Of a stretch of DNA of 64,000 bases, positions 55,601 to 57,202 are shown one piece after another. Made by a program: the position numbers and the translations under genes. The stretch comes from Cordylochernes scorpioides (Eukaryota; Arthropoda; Arachnida; Pseudoscorpiones; Chernetidae), in assembly GCA_030710605.1 (NCBI GenBank), contig CP092882.1, positions 15,932,062-15,996,061 on the forward strand, written 5' to 3'. The notes beneath the pieces were generated by a model. It worked only from the letters and a program-made list of their open reading frames with translations. It had not been told where the DNA came from and did no database searches. Within the stretch, counting starts at the first letter, position 1; the number at the start of each line of letters is the position of its first letter.

Positions 55601-57202
55601 TTATATATATTATTTTCCATAATTTTCAAATTTAAATTTTATATTTCATTATAAAGGACTGCGGCGTATGATTATAAAACAACACTTAAAGTTTCACTGC
55701 ATAAGTATATTTTCTGTGAAAAATCAATACTTATTTCAAAGAGAAATATCCACTATTTCTAACTTTTTTGGATGACGTATGAAAGGGTGAAAATATGAAG
55801 AGTAATGGTCTATATATGATTGGATGACGTATGAAGGGTGAAAATATGAAGAGTAATAGCGAACGGAAAAATAAAAGTGTCCAGGGGCGGGAATCGAACC
55901 CACAACCTTCTGCTTACCGGGCAGGTGCCATGTCCACTAGGCTACCCTGGACGTATTTCTCCGTTCGTAACTAATACTCAAAGTAACTTATAATACATTA
56001 TAAAGGACTGAGGCGTATGATTATAAAACAACACTTAAAGTTTCACCGCATAAGTTTCTTTTCTGTGAAAAATCAATACTTATTTCAAAGAGAAATATCC
56101 ACTATTTCTAACTTTTTTGGATGACGTATGAAAGGGTGAAAATATGAAGAGTAATGGTCTATATATGATTGGATGACGTATGAAAGGGTGAAAATATGAA
56201 AAGTAATGGCGAACGGAAAAATAAAAGTGTCCAGGGGCGGGAATCGAACCCACAACCTTCTGCTTACCGGGCAGGTGCCATGTCCACTAGGCTACCCTGG
56301 AGAAATACGTCCAAATTTCGAGGTCTTGCACTTTCTCTTTCTTTCTTTAACAAATTTGTCTGATTAGATATTTGACCTATTACTTAATTTATCTTTTTAA
56401 ATGTTATGAAATCAAAGCCCCCTGAGTTATAATGAGGGTCATAATCCAAAACCAAGGTATACAGTTTTGATTTTCTCTGAAATTACTGAAACTGTTGTGT
56501 GTTGATATATACTTTATCCCCACTGTACTTTTTCAACTGAGGTGATAGTAAAATGTATTATTTTACTTCACTTTTAAGAAGGTGATGACACTTTGGTTTA
56601 GATATCCCATACCACTTCTACCTAATGTTATATATATGCTCATCTATCTTGATTTCAAATAAATCTTAATTTAAATGCATATAACTAGGTGCATTAGCGT
56701 TCATCTGTTAATGGGAATTTATACTATATATAGCGTTTATAGGTTTCTTTAAAAAGAAAATATAGCATTAGAATATTGCTTCATTTTCTAAAAAGAACAT
56801 ACGTCTTCTATATTGTCATTTAGAAAATGAGAAAAGGCACACCTAAAAAAAAGGAATTTAAATGGTAACAAATTGAAACGTATAAAATACAAAAGGAGCA
56901 ATGAGATAGGTTTACAAATTAGAAAGTATAAATTACAATTTTGTTAATCTGTTAATAAAATAATAAATAATTCACCACAATATGGTTCAAAATTATAGAA
57001 ACTCATTAATAATTTTTCAGGTTGATATATAATTTTGAGTTAGAGAGGTATTATACGAGTTAAAAAAGGCTCAAATCATTCTATAAGATTATTTAGAAGG
57101 TAAGTATATAAAACATATATATATATATATATATATAAACTACCAACCTTCTTGGGCCGCAGAGATGGAAACTAACAAAGCTGCAGTAACCACTACCAAC
57201 AT
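3504..57202 (-). CDS. Multi-C-type-lectin-domain receptor, mannose-receptor-like (spliced; continues beyond left edge)
   Basis: Assembled by eye from 18 GT-AG exons with matching phases. Coordinates: 57202-57148, 54925-54783, 54749-54715, 54214-54150, 54077-53913, 47573-47485, 45868-45782, 45725-45634, 31537-31455, 31050-30872, 30021-29924, 29863-29805, 26236-26147, 6537-6493, 6439-6273, 5511-5352, 5298-5119, 3623-3504. Each donor/acceptor phase pair agrees and no exon has an internal stop, so the gene looks intact despite introns filled with retroelements. The product is secreted or membrane-bound: signal peptide, about 85-residue N-terminal segment, CTLDs 1-4 and the start of CTLD5. The 3' end (more CTLDs, possibly a transmembrane segment) is outside. 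Mannose-receptor-family proteins bind glycans at the cell surface; ligand and calcium dependence here are unknown. Confidence 0.85.
3624..5118. other. Intron of the lectin receptor gene
   Basis: The 1.5-kb intron between the CTLD4/5 linker exon and the CTLD5 exon. AT-rich, with a short TA run at 3852-3867. Open frames here show no recognisable protein. Confidence 0.6.
5119..6439 (-). CDS. Lectin receptor CTLD4 and Pro/Thr linker (6439-6273, 5511-5352, 5298-5119)
   Basis: The best-preserved CTLD of this gene. Exon 1 has [20 protein letters not shown], the W..A...C helix ([19 protein letters not shown]) and the HSQDEN turn. Exon 2 has [15 protein letters not shown] and a partly matching long loop ([11 protein letters not shown]) with no EPN or QPD. 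Exon 3 has [17 protein letters not shown], the closing Cys pair. The same exon carries a Thr/Pro-rich linker ([12 protein letters not shown]) and the start of CTLD5 ([10 protein letters not shown]). Phases 1, 0, 1, 1 agree. WIGL supports a true lectin fold; the missing EPN/QPD makes mannose- or galactose-type binding uncertain. Confidence 0.88.
5636..5716 (+). repeat. SINE 3'-part fragment
   Basis: Part of this stretch (about 5660-5705, a GTCGCC...CCTACCATGAATATCATGG stretch) resembles the 3' region of the tRNA-derived SINE at 54386-54612 and its minus-strand relative at 30480-30835. Only the tail remains, in the intron between two CTLD4 exons. Confidence 0.45.
6493..6537 (-). CDS. Lectin receptor linker exon (45 nt)
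   Basis: A short exon with acceptor TTGCAG and donor GTAAGT that reads [14 protein letters not shown], phase 1 on both sides. It separates CTLD3 from CTLD4 by a polar, Pro/Asn-rich spacer. The 19.6-kb intron before it contains the Naiad array, the retrozyme repeat and a Gypsy element. Confidence 0.72.
6600..6630. repeat. (TA)n microsatellite at left border of the Naiad array
   Basis: A TA run directly adjoins the 3' end of the minus-strand Naiad copy. A second TA run borders the other end of the array (18440-18502). Naiad elements are known to favour microsatellite targets. Confidence 0.75.
6631..7412 (-). repeat. Naiad pseudo-LTR, 3' copy (copy A)
   Basis: Same sequence and orientation as 10911-11693, with differences mainly in poly-T and poly-A lengths. 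It continues without a break into the rest of the copy A 3' untranslated region (to 8005). Confidence 0.8.
7385..7445 (-). ncRNA. Permuted hammerhead-like RNA motif, Naiad copy A
   Basis: On the minus (sense) strand, in 5'-3' order: stem III 3' side GACAU (7445-7441), candidate cleavage base A (7440), stem I AUAAA (7439-7435), stem II GGGG (7431-7428), GAAA (7425-7422), stem III UGUC (with the last A of GAAA pairing U), extra helix GCUGGAA (7417-7411), stem I UUUAU (7409-7405), CUGAUGA (7404-7398), stem II CCCC (7396-7393), G, extra helix UUCCAGC (7391-7385). All helices are perfect. The stem-II core pair is U/U instead of G-C, which may weaken activity. A flanking 10-bp stem (7375-7384 with 7448-7457) closes the motif. 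Activity is inferred, not shown. Confidence 0.6.
8006..10480 (-). CDS. Naiad Penelope-like protein: N-terminal GIY-YIG endonuclease plus reverse transcriptase (copy A, intact)
   Basis: An uninterrupted frame, 793 codons from the first ATG at 10387. Residues 1-80 are a GIY-YIG nuclease: IY at 4-5, YIG at 16-18, the CxxC pair C9/C12, R27, H31/H34, and a likely catalytic Glu at 74. A CxC motif (CNC) sits at 271-273. The reverse transcriptase fills the C-terminal half, with VPMG at about 606-609 and catalytic YVDD at 641-644. Nuclease before RT is the reverse of canonical Penelope and defines the Naiad/Chlamys group. The same frame stays open upstream to 10480 with [10 protein letters not shown], which resembles the Cys block normally preceding GIY-YIG in this family, but has no ATG. 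The true start is therefore probably upstream, spliced or non-AUG. Confidence 0.92.
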   Translation of the reverse strand, partial: FKLAKNCLRKNCQTCPSLKNHDTFQTTSCKLVNTIYKLTCQICQLSYIGQTCNPLNIRINLHRNHAKKSIGNIYMKEHNQLHTFNNFKIEILDICQNKKQRLLLENNYIYKHNTLFPYGLNDELNYTYKPQTEEISTYEISCKYKNEFKTKPNKTRGKTTNKLGYIEFEELLDPKQMYTNNFVDKFIKTLFKLNNNKFIKLIEYIKIHNLTNRLIDITHDIFKYRKIKQNTNNINIIIKFNNNLFNHIKFNDIFNNQIINNLFPIKNLNFKTIWRYNKNIGNLVCNYNQFINNMANFKKIKCNCNNYIDKYKFSGHILTSNFSFLNPEYQEILNKGYKYIPQIKHNYNNTIKSILKDIDIFINKTSIRYSIPEFTFLEWKHNIKKEIINYYNNTLKYTKPNSDIPSFKENIINLQKDYIITPIDKCSNNLSLICKNLYHDILKKEIDNNHKYTFARTTGTKIKKDIKNVENSLKIYNNHKNPNIPKFYIIPKLHKKPISFRTITSGINSVIKNIDIQLASTLQFIINKLTNKYNYKFIDSNKKIINYLMNNWTNIETVHTFDFEDLYSKINLRDLNNKITNLFNEFINDKTFYIKIIHNRYKTFKLDLKTAKTLLETFLNFNYIEFKNKIYIQSEGVPMGTSSSPLLANLILFWYEREYFLQNNINWQIFRYVDDIIIFNNPLFKKLIPEIYPKYLKLKNNEKIYRNKKVNFLDLNIDLTNSAVRVYNKKSNYNFNIIKYCNMNSNISLNCCKGIYFGQFLRFYRINNILDNFIEDVKNLNMEFIKNKFSIKQVKYFNSISIIKYLKKNKWKYPFMNSTFYNFY
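10481..10910 (-). other. Naiad copy A 5' leader
   Basis: AT-rich leader between the pseudo-LTR (from 10911) and the first open codon. It is repeated in inverse orientation at 14298-14720 ahead of copy C. No ATG in the coding frame is visible. Confidence 0.6.
10911..11693 (-). repeat. Naiad pseudo-LTR, upstream copy (truncated)
   Basis: Direct repeat of 6631-7412, starting GTGTAGAAAC. It ends inside the hammerhead-like motif, where it is fused to reverse-transcriptase sequence of the opposite orientation at about 11694. Confidence 0.8.
11697..12921 (+). pseudogene. Naiad reverse transcriptase, 5'-truncated (copy B)
   Basis: Starts at a position equal to about residue 387 of copy A and keeps frame to the natural TAA at 12919-12921, including VPMGTSSSP and YVDD. 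It has no nuclease domain, CxC motif or leader, so it cannot move on its own; the truncation is at the inverted junction. Confidence 0.85.
12922..14297 (+). repeat. Naiad 3' region of copy B / upstream pseudo-LTR of copy C
   Basis: Inverted relative to 6631-8005 and nearly identical to it. It holds the hammerhead-like motif (13482-13542) and runs directly into the copy C leader. Confidence 0.8.
13482..13542 (+). ncRNA. Permuted hammerhead-like RNA motif, Naiad copy B
   Basis: Same 61-nt motif as at 7385-7445, in sense orientation on the plus strand. GACAU, A, AUAAA at 13482-13492, GAAA within 13502-13505, CUGAUGA at 13523-13529, closing helix ending at 13542. It sits in the pseudo-LTR between copies B and C. 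Confidence 0.6.
14721..17168 (+). pseudogene. Naiad Penelope-like protein, full length but broken (copy C)
   Basis: Same domain order as copy A, with three lesions. A TAA at 15033-15035 replaces codon Glu74 of the GIY-YIG domain; a poly-A indel near 15610-15620 shifts the frame just before the CxC motif; a poly-A deletion near 17141 changes the last residues. The RT part (from about 15700) is otherwise open with VPMG and YVDD. Like copy A, the open frame extends upstream of the first ATG (14814) to 14721 with no start codon. Confidence 0.88.
17170..18440 (+). repeat. Naiad 3' region of copy C
   Basis: Nearly identical to 12922-14160. It stops at a (TA)n run about 230 bp before the point where the pseudo-LTR of copy A ends, so the 3' end is slightly truncated or fused with the target microsatellite. 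Confidence 0.8.
17756..17816 (+). ncRNA. Permuted hammerhead-like RNA motif, Naiad copy C
   Basis: Identical in layout to the copy at 13482-13542, in the 3' region of copy C. Confidence 0.6.
18440..18502. repeat. (TA)n microsatellite between Naiad array and hammerhead repeat
   Basis: Imperfect TA run with ATATAATAT phrases, probably the shared insertion target of both neighbours. Confidence 0.75.
18651..18690 (-). ncRNA. Canonical hammerhead ribozyme, unit 1
   Basis: On the minus strand: stem I CCACG, core CUGAUGA, stem II GGGC with loop CAACA and GCCC, core GAAA, short stem III over the palindrome ACGCGU, cleavage triplet GUC, stem I CGUGG. Every conserved core position is present. The predicted cut is between 18656 and 18655. 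The tiny palindromic stem III is typical of Penelope/retrozyme hammerheads that work as dimers, and a second unit lies 338 bp away. Confidence 0.9.
18989..19028 (-). ncRNA. Canonical hammerhead ribozyme, unit 2
   Basis: Same 40-nt sequence as unit 1. Together the two sites would release a 338-nt RNA. Confidence 0.9.
19319..19718. other. AT-rich intron, no gene seen
   Basis: AT-rich spacer. A plus-strand frame at 19464-19649 has no recognisable domain and I do not call it. Confidence 0.5.
19719..19914. mobile_element. Small fold-back element with partial hammerhead-like loop
   Basis: Near-perfect inverted arms of about 68 bp (19719-19787 and 19846-19914) enclose a loop with GGGAGGG/CCCUCCC and CUGGC/GCCAG pairings and, on the minus strand, GAAA (19842-19839) and CUGAUGA (19819-19813). 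It is a shortened relative of the 681-bp element at 44719-45399. The segment carrying the cleavage site is missing, so this copy cannot form the full motif. Confidence 0.75.
20128..20307 (-). repeat. Gypsy 3' LTR
   Basis: 180 bp, close to its partner at 25494-25673 with several substitutions, so the element is not very recent. Confidence 0.88.
21091..22302 (+). mobile_element. TIR-bounded element with transposon-like ORF, nested in Gypsy integrase
   Basis: Inverted terminal repeats of about 128 bp (21091-21217 and 22174-22302, outer end TTGCACAAGAGAACC) bound a plus-strand coding segment. The two arms differ by several substitutions. I could not define a target-site duplication because the left flank is a poly-T run. 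Confidence 0.75.
21300..22049 (+). pseudogene. Conserved repeat-associated protein fragment in the TIR element
   Basis: The reading frame 21528-22049 (173 aa) has [38 protein letters not shown] and [10 protein letters not shown]. In another frame upstream (about 21310-21410) the phrases [20 protein letters not shown] fit the same protein, so it is frameshifted and lacks its N terminus. I have the impression this family is widespread in invertebrate repeat proteins of unknown mechanism. The HxxSHxDxFPxN and HGERFH blocks may be metal-binding. I do not name a superfamily. Confidence 0.6.
22707..24203 (-). pseudogene. Gypsy reverse transcriptase and RNase H, frameshifted
   Basis: The part at 23606-24058 has RT motifs ([21 protein letters not shown], active-site region [10 protein letters not shown] where the usual Y before MDD is S). 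The part at 22707-23429 has RNase H ([25 protein letters not shown]) and the start of the integrase spacer. At least two frame changes (about 23430-23605 and 24060-24200) separate them, so no full polyprotein can be made. Confidence 0.85.
24206..25348 (-). CDS. Gypsy gag-protease (380 aa)
   Basis: Capsid-like N-terminal part (residues 1-200), then two zinc knuckles ([13 protein letters not shown] and [13 protein letters not shown], about residues 205-240), then an aspartic protease with the catalytic motif LDTGAQ at about 291-296. It starts at the ATG after the leader and has no internal stop. Confidence 0.9.
   Translation of the reverse strand: MEAPKHFDPNRERWEDWLQQYSWYETATEMKKKEPEVQVASFMTIIGSDAQKIYCTFVLSPEETKKVEEIKKRFANYFLPKKNYTMERYNFNKLQQSMVETITEFITRLLLQASKCKFESLEDELIKDRVVVGIHDDHTREKLLSDPDLDLDKAIQICMAAERTNKEIKVMQQRSDQEVSVIKKNFRPKKNVTMEDVPKLIDNCKKCGGTHPIRRCPAYGKICKKCKKTNHYAKCCRSNFRYKKKINTFEEEGTENDEFSLQINSLSEFTSEPMEKIQINNTEPFKIKLDTGAQCNVLPWNIFKKINSKLNRSSVKSLKSFSGHRIKVEGEIIASCIINNIKADIKFIVTKTGTTPILGSESCFMLGLLKRINEIKPVEQ
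25494..25673 (-). repeat. Gypsy 5' LTR
   Basis: 180 bp, followed on the minus strand by a tRNA primer-binding site at about 25493-25481. Confidence 0.88.
25680..26146. other. AT-rich intron, no gene seen
   Basis: Between the Gypsy element and the CTLD3 end exon. AT-rich with no supported features. Confidence 0.5.
26147..31050 (-). CDS. Lectin receptor CTLD3 (31050-30872 end, 30021-29924, 29863-29805, 26236-26147)
   Basis: The start [12 protein letters not shown] joins in phase 0 to [20 protein letters not shown], a clear CTLD helix-1/Cys block, then [11 protein letters not shown]. Exon 29863-29805 gives the middle ([19 protein letters not shown]) and 26236-26147 gives [17 protein letters not shown] and the end Cys in RQFACMINS. 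Compared with CTLD1 the domain is complete, but it too lacks WIGL and EPN/QPD motifs. CTLD1 and CTLD3 are the most alike in their second halves, which suggests internal duplication. Confidence 0.78.
26374..26534 (+). repeat. Left copy of a 160-bp dispersed direct repeat
   Basis: Similar in the same orientation to 28751-28937 (shared blocks TAATTATACGCATGATTGAC and GCATCACCATATGTAAT). The pair brackets 2.2 kb of AT-rich DNA. It could be a diverged terminal repeat pair or two members of one repeat family. Confidence 0.6.
26568..28720. other. AT-rich spacer with possible hAT-like end; no supported gene
   Basis: At about 26568 a sequence starting CAGTGCTGTAGTGGAGGG has the look of a hAT-type terminal repeat, followed by GTATACGGGGGTATACGCCGTATACCC, an imperfect palindrome. 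No matching right end was found. Small frames at 27788-28030 and 28048-28296 encode hydrophobic peptides with no recognisable domain, and I do not call them genes. Confidence 0.35.
28751..28937 (+). repeat. Right copy of the 160-bp dispersed direct repeat
   Basis: Partner of 26374-26534, about four-fifths identical by eye. Confidence 0.6.
29060..29520 (+). promoter_or_regulatory. GC-richer block with TATA box, possible solo LTR or promoter remnant
   Basis: After a C-tract (29080-29091) there is TATATAAAA at 29105-29113 and, about 25 bases on, TCAGTCACT, a good initiator. The base composition differs from the surrounding intron. It may be a promoter-bearing fragment of an LTR element, but no partner or coding part was found. 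It is inside an intron of the lectin gene. Confidence 0.35.
30480..30835 (-). repeat. tRNA-derived SINE-like repeat (minus strand)
   Basis: Shares the GTCGCC...CCCACCAT tail with the SINE at 54386-54612. On the minus strand a degenerate B box (GAGATTGAATCC) lies near 30780-30770. It sits between two lectin exons. Confidence 0.5.
30872..45868 (-). CDS. Lectin receptor CTLD2, degenerate (45868-45782 end, 45725-45634, 31537-31455, 31050-30872 start)
   Basis: After CTLD1 the protein reads [15 protein letters not shown], then [19 protein letters not shown], then [19 protein letters not shown] and a final Cys (ALQLCTAP). Cysteine order and the [11 protein letters not shown] block fit the second half of a CTLD, but the WIGL motif and the long-loop calcium ligands are missing. 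I call it a diverged CTLD. The intron between 45634 and 31537 is 14 kb and holds the 11-kb Gypsy nest and the 681-bp fold-back element. The same last exon continues into CTLD3 ([14 protein letters not shown]). Confidence 0.7.
31540..32480. other. AT-rich intron, no gene seen
   Basis: Start of the 14-kb intron inside CTLD2; AT-rich, with no supported features. Confidence 0.5.
32488..32800 (-). repeat. Unclassified GC-richer repeat, possibly a retroelement remnant
   Basis: Minus-strand frames here read phrases such as [17 protein letters not shown], which resemble the end of non-LTR retrotransposon proteins (IWNSLP...). The block is short and no element ends are visible, so I treat it as a relic. 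Confidence 0.35.
32884..33522 (-). repeat. Gypsy 3' LTR (639 bp)
   Basis: Pairs with 43449-44087. On the minus strand it is preceded by a purine-rich GTAGGGGGCG tract. Confidence 0.9.
33523..35460 (-). other. Noncoding 3' region of the large Gypsy element
   Basis: 1.9 kb between the last reading frame and the 3' LTR. It contains three imperfect tandem copies of a roughly 150-bp unit (about 33770-34215) and no supported gene; short frames here are not protein-like. Confidence 0.65.
33770..34215. repeat. Tandem repeat, three units of about 150 bp
   Basis: Each unit has ATGCCTAACTATATTCTACT, then a GGGA(A/T)(T/G)GAAAG(T/C)CGAGGGA block, AGGTCTTTTGAGAAATC, and an A-rich stretch ending in GTTGCAT. 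Confidence 0.8.
35461..36210 (-). CDS. Integrase C-terminal end fused to a transmembrane, 11-residue-repeat extension (249 aa)
   Basis: Residues 1-30 look like the end of a Gypsy integrase ([11 protein letters not shown]). About 100 Pro-rich residues follow, then a long hydrophobic segment ([20 protein letters not shown] and on, about residues 140-170). Then come about four copies of an 11-residue repeat, [10 protein letters not shown] plus one residue (33 bp in DNA, 35560-35680), and an amphipathic end. The position downstream of integrase is where envelope-like frames sit, but it has no signal peptide, cysteines or fusion-like features, so membrane anchoring is all I infer. Confidence 0.6.
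   Translation of the reverse strand: MVRIDRPNQPLQRDTDMIHVNKLKLYTEKVRYIHPPAIRIHHVQHKPHYTFPFKHFTPELFTAEPLRFKPTNSEPFKHLDPTIFSEKRFTQFTRDNIKCQPSTHPVSNTPQPQLAEVPPDIPEPPFMPKIWEKMGQYPIFHLISVICLLFLPYGLIPFLFIIHMLIYTLPAHRIYQLQEAVFHIGNSVLNSIFHIGNSVLNSIVHIGNSVLNSIPHIGNAIFELLKLVWNMLEETVTHLKGEAPIQLEG
36228..36855 (-). pseudogene. Gypsy integrase, C-terminal half
   Basis: From 36855 down, the frame reads [21 protein letters not shown], the integrase core after the insertion point. Further on there is [18 protein letters not shown], the C-terminal domain (36228-36467). Separated from the N-terminal half by the 252-bp hairpin. Confidence 0.8.
36856..37107. mobile_element. 252-bp hairpin (fold-back) element inserted in integrase
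   Basis: Two inverted arms of about 105 bp meet at 36999 (GTACTAACA/TGTTAGTAC) with a two-base spacer. Flanks AACATGGAAATATG (36842-36855) and AACATGGAGATATG (37108-37121) form a 14-bp target duplication with one mismatch; one copy belongs to the integrase sequence. Both arms encode the same peptide outward ([20 protein letters not shown]), which looks like protein-coding sequence, so the element may be a snap-back copy of a longer coding element. Long duplications fit nuclease-primed retrotransposition rather than a cut-and-paste transposon. Confidence 0.75.
37122..37668 (-). pseudogene. Gypsy integrase, N-terminal half
   Basis: Contains the HHCC zinc domain ([19 protein letters not shown]) and the start of the catalytic core ([16 protein letters not shown]). 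It is cut at about 37108-37121 by the hairpin element. In front of it (37560-37668) is the end of RNase H. Confidence 0.85.
37699..39441 (-). pseudogene. Gypsy protease end, reverse transcriptase and RNase H (580 aa)
   Basis: The start is the second half of a protease ([13 protein letters not shown]). RT follows from about residue 225, with [34 protein letters not shown] and the catalytic YFDDF. RNase H begins with [13 protein letters not shown] and TDG...QFFSRTL. The frame is open, but it is cut off from gag by the nested LTR element, and the RNase H end (37560-37680) needs a frame change near 37690. Confidence 0.88.
39504..39832 (+). repeat. LTR 1 of the KH-bearing element
   Basis: 329 bp, TG...CA ends, GC-rich upstream part, TATATAATA box at about 39687-39695 and AATAAA at about 39770. 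Confidence 0.93.
39903..42047 (+). CDS. Gag-protease-KH-integrase-tail fusion protein (714 aa)
   Basis: The ATG at 39903 follows the leader. Residues 1-270: gag with a Cys-rich insert (CSTCGDPC...CTKRACGK, about 180-200). Two zinc knuckles at about 313-345 ([29 protein letters not shown]). Protease at about 400-490, with DPGSD where DTGS is expected, so catalysis is doubtful. KH domain at 504-575 ([48 protein letters not shown]) with the GKGG loop intact; it closely matches the third KH domain of hnRNP K as I remember it. Residues 576-650: integrase C-terminal domain ([20 protein letters not shown]). The frame has no stop, which suggests it is expressed. The KH replaces RT through integrase core. 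Confidence 0.92.
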   Translation: MPSRRNRRPSQTPPENPASPTSTDILRSMTALLQQMATRNPTPTVPLGAPPHHATKIIQLPKLASPEELTMSFFRDWKQRWNDYVDAQQVATFPLSTQQVTLRAALHSEWTILWQSGRLHISTTTTLDEAVNALEAYLRKKRNPLLDRQDFHRRDQQTGESVDRYFAALKALDDSCAHELDFKCSTCGDPCITICTKRACGKTFALAGYQQQLRIRDRLICGLFDKELQRKVLAEQYNSDLSLDRVLSICLAHESATAVGATLSPSPTTSPEAFIATRRAPSTYKHQQASSSETSPKANRFFQKPYDPNDPCSGCGANPRHRRDQCPAKDIECNKCGITGHYGRVCRQLKRKPTTKPNIPPPATRNNQSQPGPSNTVVAAGVRNELITIPTDINHKLHQIRWLADPGSDLDLIPESEFLLLDEQTRSALNPKNVPCVGANGISLSPCGSFVAALHLNGKTYSTTVGVCKHLNAPLLSKSGCKALGLLPDNWPHSMIVNAITKKGSSQVTIPNDLAGAIIGKGGQRIRKIRRESGAGITIDESQPGSNERVITISGTPQQIQMAQYLLQQNVREHSFRKRYNRNAKPLSHLEVGAIVLVQDHRTKHWTLLAEVLEQLPRGRSYLIRTDAGRLLRRNRRVLRPFVPPPYTTPPNSAQHQQTLSPRTREPNPRYSNYVGSVPSPNLQGGHEIRGSQRATSHAGASHVTAAAAHARRP
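41412..41628 (+). other. Captured KH domain (hnRNP K KH3-like) inside the LTR element
   Basis: 72 codons with beta-alpha-alpha-beta-beta-alpha spacing of a type-I KH domain and the RNA-binding GKGG loop. The join to the protease (after ...[10 protein letters not shown]) and to the integrase tail (from [10 protein letters not shown]) is in frame with no intron, so a spliced host mRNA was the likely donor. Confidence 0.88.
41963..42291 (+). repeat. LTR 2 of the KH-bearing element
   Basis: Same as LTR 1 apart from one C for T near the 3' end (42282). The reading frame of the element runs 28 codons into it. Confidence 0.93.
42276..42746 (-). pseudogene. Gypsy nucleocapsid-protease junction, first half of the split protease
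   Basis: Carries the protease active site [12 protein letters not shown]. Translation reaches the nested LTR element at 42296, after INGHIKTVG, and resumes at 39503 on its far side, so the nested insertion splits the protease. Confidence 0.85.
42505..43208 (-). CDS. Gypsy gag (two overlapping frames)
   Basis: The part at 42957-43208 has a capsid-like sequence ([20 protein letters not shown]). The part at 42505-42972 has a Pro-rich segment and one zinc knuckle ([13 protein letters not shown]). The two frames overlap, so at least one frameshift is present, or a natural slip. The start codon chosen is the ATG at 43208; gag could begin further upstream, toward the 5' LTR. Confidence 0.7.
43449..44087 (-). 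repeat. Gypsy 5' LTR (639 bp)
   Basis: Pairs with 32884-33522; a few substitutions were noticed (for example GAACTCAG versus GAACCCAG). Confidence 0.9.
44088..44703. other. Intron spacer with weak similarity to hammerhead repeat unit
   Basis: AT-rich. At 44521-44580 a stretch (AAGAAAAAAGCCATCTGTTG, GGCTGAAAGTT) resembles the edge of the retrozyme unit at 18505. No gene supported. Confidence 0.4.
44838..44903 (-). ncRNA. Permuted hammerhead-like RNA motif, fold-back element left arm
   Basis: Minus strand, 5'-3': stem III GCGGU (44903-44899), candidate cleavage base C (44898), stem I UGGUG (44897-44893), linker, stem II UUGGC (44885-44881), GAAA (44880-44877), stem III CCGC, U, extra helix GGGAGGG (44871-44865), UU, stem I CACCA (44862-44858), CUGAUGA (44857-44851), stem II GCCAA (44850-44846), G, extra helix CCCUCCC (44844-44838). 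All four helices are perfect. The stem-II core pair is the canonical G-C, and the triplet at the cut site is GUC. Confidence 0.7.
45247..45312 (+). ncRNA. Permuted hammerhead-like RNA motif, fold-back element right arm
   Basis: Same motif in sense orientation on the plus strand. GCGGUC at 45247-45252, predicted cut between 45252 and 45253, GAAA at 45270-45273, CUGAUGA at 45293-45299. The short copy at 19800-19847 has stem II CUGGC/GCCAG instead of UUGGC/GCCAA, a compensatory change. Confidence 0.7.
45782..54077 (-). CDS. Lectin receptor CTLD1 (exons at 54077-53913, 47573-47485, 45868-45782)
   Basis: The first exon opens with the usual CTLD start ([15 protein letters not shown]) and the helix region with a conserved Cys ([13 protein letters not shown]). 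The middle exon gives [12 protein letters not shown] and [11 protein letters not shown]. The last gives [18 protein letters not shown], the closing cysteines of the fold. Phases run 1, 0, 0. The WIGL core and the EPN/QPD calcium-site motifs are not seen, so sugar binding by the classic site is unlikely. The intron between the first two exons is 6.3 kb and contains a BEL/Pao element that ends only about 130 bp from exon 47573-47485. Confidence 0.8.
45869..47484. other. Intron between CTLD1 exons
   Basis: AT-rich with an inverted repeat (46284-46467) and a TA run (46665-46692). A GC-richer stretch near 47220-47260 holds CG-rich words but no gene. Confidence 0.5.
46284..46467. repeat. Inverted-repeat (fold-back) element of about 180 bp
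   Basis: Imperfect arms of about 75 bp (ATTTTCTCAACGTTTCAACA and its partner near 46441-46460). The right arm has CTGATAAAGAGACC followed by GAAAC, a decayed look-alike of hammerhead core words seen in Penelope-like termini. Confidence 0.55.
47707..48017 (-). repeat. BEL/Pao 3' LTR
   Basis: 311 bp partner of 52295-52585; about 20 bp longer through indels in the GC-rich part. Confidence 0.82.
48341..50314 (-). pseudogene. BEL/Pao RNase H and integrase
   Basis: RNase H start at 50039-50314 ([20 protein letters not shown]), integrase zinc part at 48940-49143 ([11 protein letters not shown]) and core at 48638-48865 ([16 protein letters not shown]), continuing past a stop at about 48637 to [20 protein letters not shown] (48341-48610). 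Several frameshifts and stops. Confidence 0.85.
50440..51914 (-). pseudogene. BEL/Pao protease end and reverse transcriptase
   Basis: The part at 51408-51914 carries the protease-RT spacer typical of the group ([16 protein letters not shown]). Positions 50440-51258 carry RT with [29 protein letters not shown] and catalytic YVDDCLTG. A frame change lies at about 51260-51400. Confidence 0.88.
52295..52585 (-). repeat. BEL/Pao 5' LTR
   Basis: 291 bp, TGTAGG...TTTACA. Next to it on the minus strand is TGGTCCCTCGAGCAGGATGA, a likely primer-binding site. Confidence 0.82.
52586..53703. other. Intron spacer, no gene supported
   Basis: AT-rich. The CG-containing stretch 53370-53570 encodes overlapping short frames on both strands with no recognisable domain; probably a decayed repeat. 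Confidence 0.45.
53704..53813. repeat. Short fold-back repeat related to the 681-bp element
   Basis: Arms ATCAAAATTCGAAACTATTT (from 53704) and its inverse (to 53813) enclose TTTCTACTGCCTTTACTGC, the edge word of the hammerhead-like fold-back family. The loop with the ribozyme-like core is absent. Confidence 0.6.
54150..57202 (-). CDS. Lectin receptor exons 1-4: signal peptide and N-terminal non-lectin segment
   Basis: Exon 1 (57202-57148) starts with ATG and encodes a hydrophobic leader [18 protein letters not shown] with a plausible cleavage after SISAA. Exon 2 (54925-54783) gives a segment with no cysteine ([20 protein letters not shown]). Exon 3 is a 35-nt microexon (54749-54715, [11 protein letters not shown]) that joins a phase-0 donor to a phase-2 acceptor. 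Exon 4 (54214-54150) encodes [19 protein letters not shown] and leads into CTLD1. I do not recognise the domain; alternating hydrophobic residues suggest a small beta-rich fold. The microexon rests on splice signals and phase only, so it is the least certain piece. Confidence 0.72.
54386..54612 (+). repeat. tRNA-derived SINE
   Basis: Has a good A box (TGGCTGAGTGG, 54392-54402) and B box (AGGTCGAATTCC, about 54431) of an RNA polymerase III promoter, then a tail shared with repeats at 30480-30835 and 5636-5716. It lies in the intron between the microexon and exon 54214-54150. Confidence 0.7.
55366..55538. repeat. MITE, copy 1
   Basis: Inverted ends CAGTAGACCCTCTATAAAGG and its rough inverse ending TTCTACT. 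The phrase GGACACC...GGTGTCC marks the family. About 173 bp, no coding capacity; the ends look like those of pogo/Tigger-type MITEs. Confidence 0.7.
55880..55951 (-). tRNA. tRNA-like gene or tRNA-derived repeat, copy 1 (anticodon GGT if read as tRNA)
   Basis: On the minus strand: 7-bp acceptor TCCAGGG/CCCTGGA, D arm GCC/GGC, T arm GTGGGTTCGATTCCCGC, anticodon stem CTGC/GCAG with 7-base loop CCGGTAA. The loop gives anticodon GGT (Thr), but position 33 is C instead of the near-universal T. It may therefore be a pseudo-tRNA or the head of a repeat. Confidence 0.5.
56230..56301 (-). tRNA. tRNA-like gene or tRNA-derived repeat, copy 2
   Basis: Identical 72-nt tRNA-like body to 55880-55951, with the acceptor stem intact. 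The tandem duplication and C33 favour a repeat over a working tRNA gene. Confidence 0.5.
56330..57147. other. First intron of the lectin receptor, no further gene seen
   Basis: AT-rich, with a (TA)n run at 57118-57136 next to the signal-peptide exon. Confidence 0.5.

Larger units (their letters stand above)
55640..56320. repeat. Tandem duplication, two 350-bp units each with a tRNA-like sequence
   Basis: Unit 2 repeats unit 1 with a period of 350 bp (CATTATAAAGGACTG start, GAAGAGTAATGG inside, tRNA-like end). Each unit itself contains a doubled GGATGACGTATGAA phrase. Confidence 0.85.
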
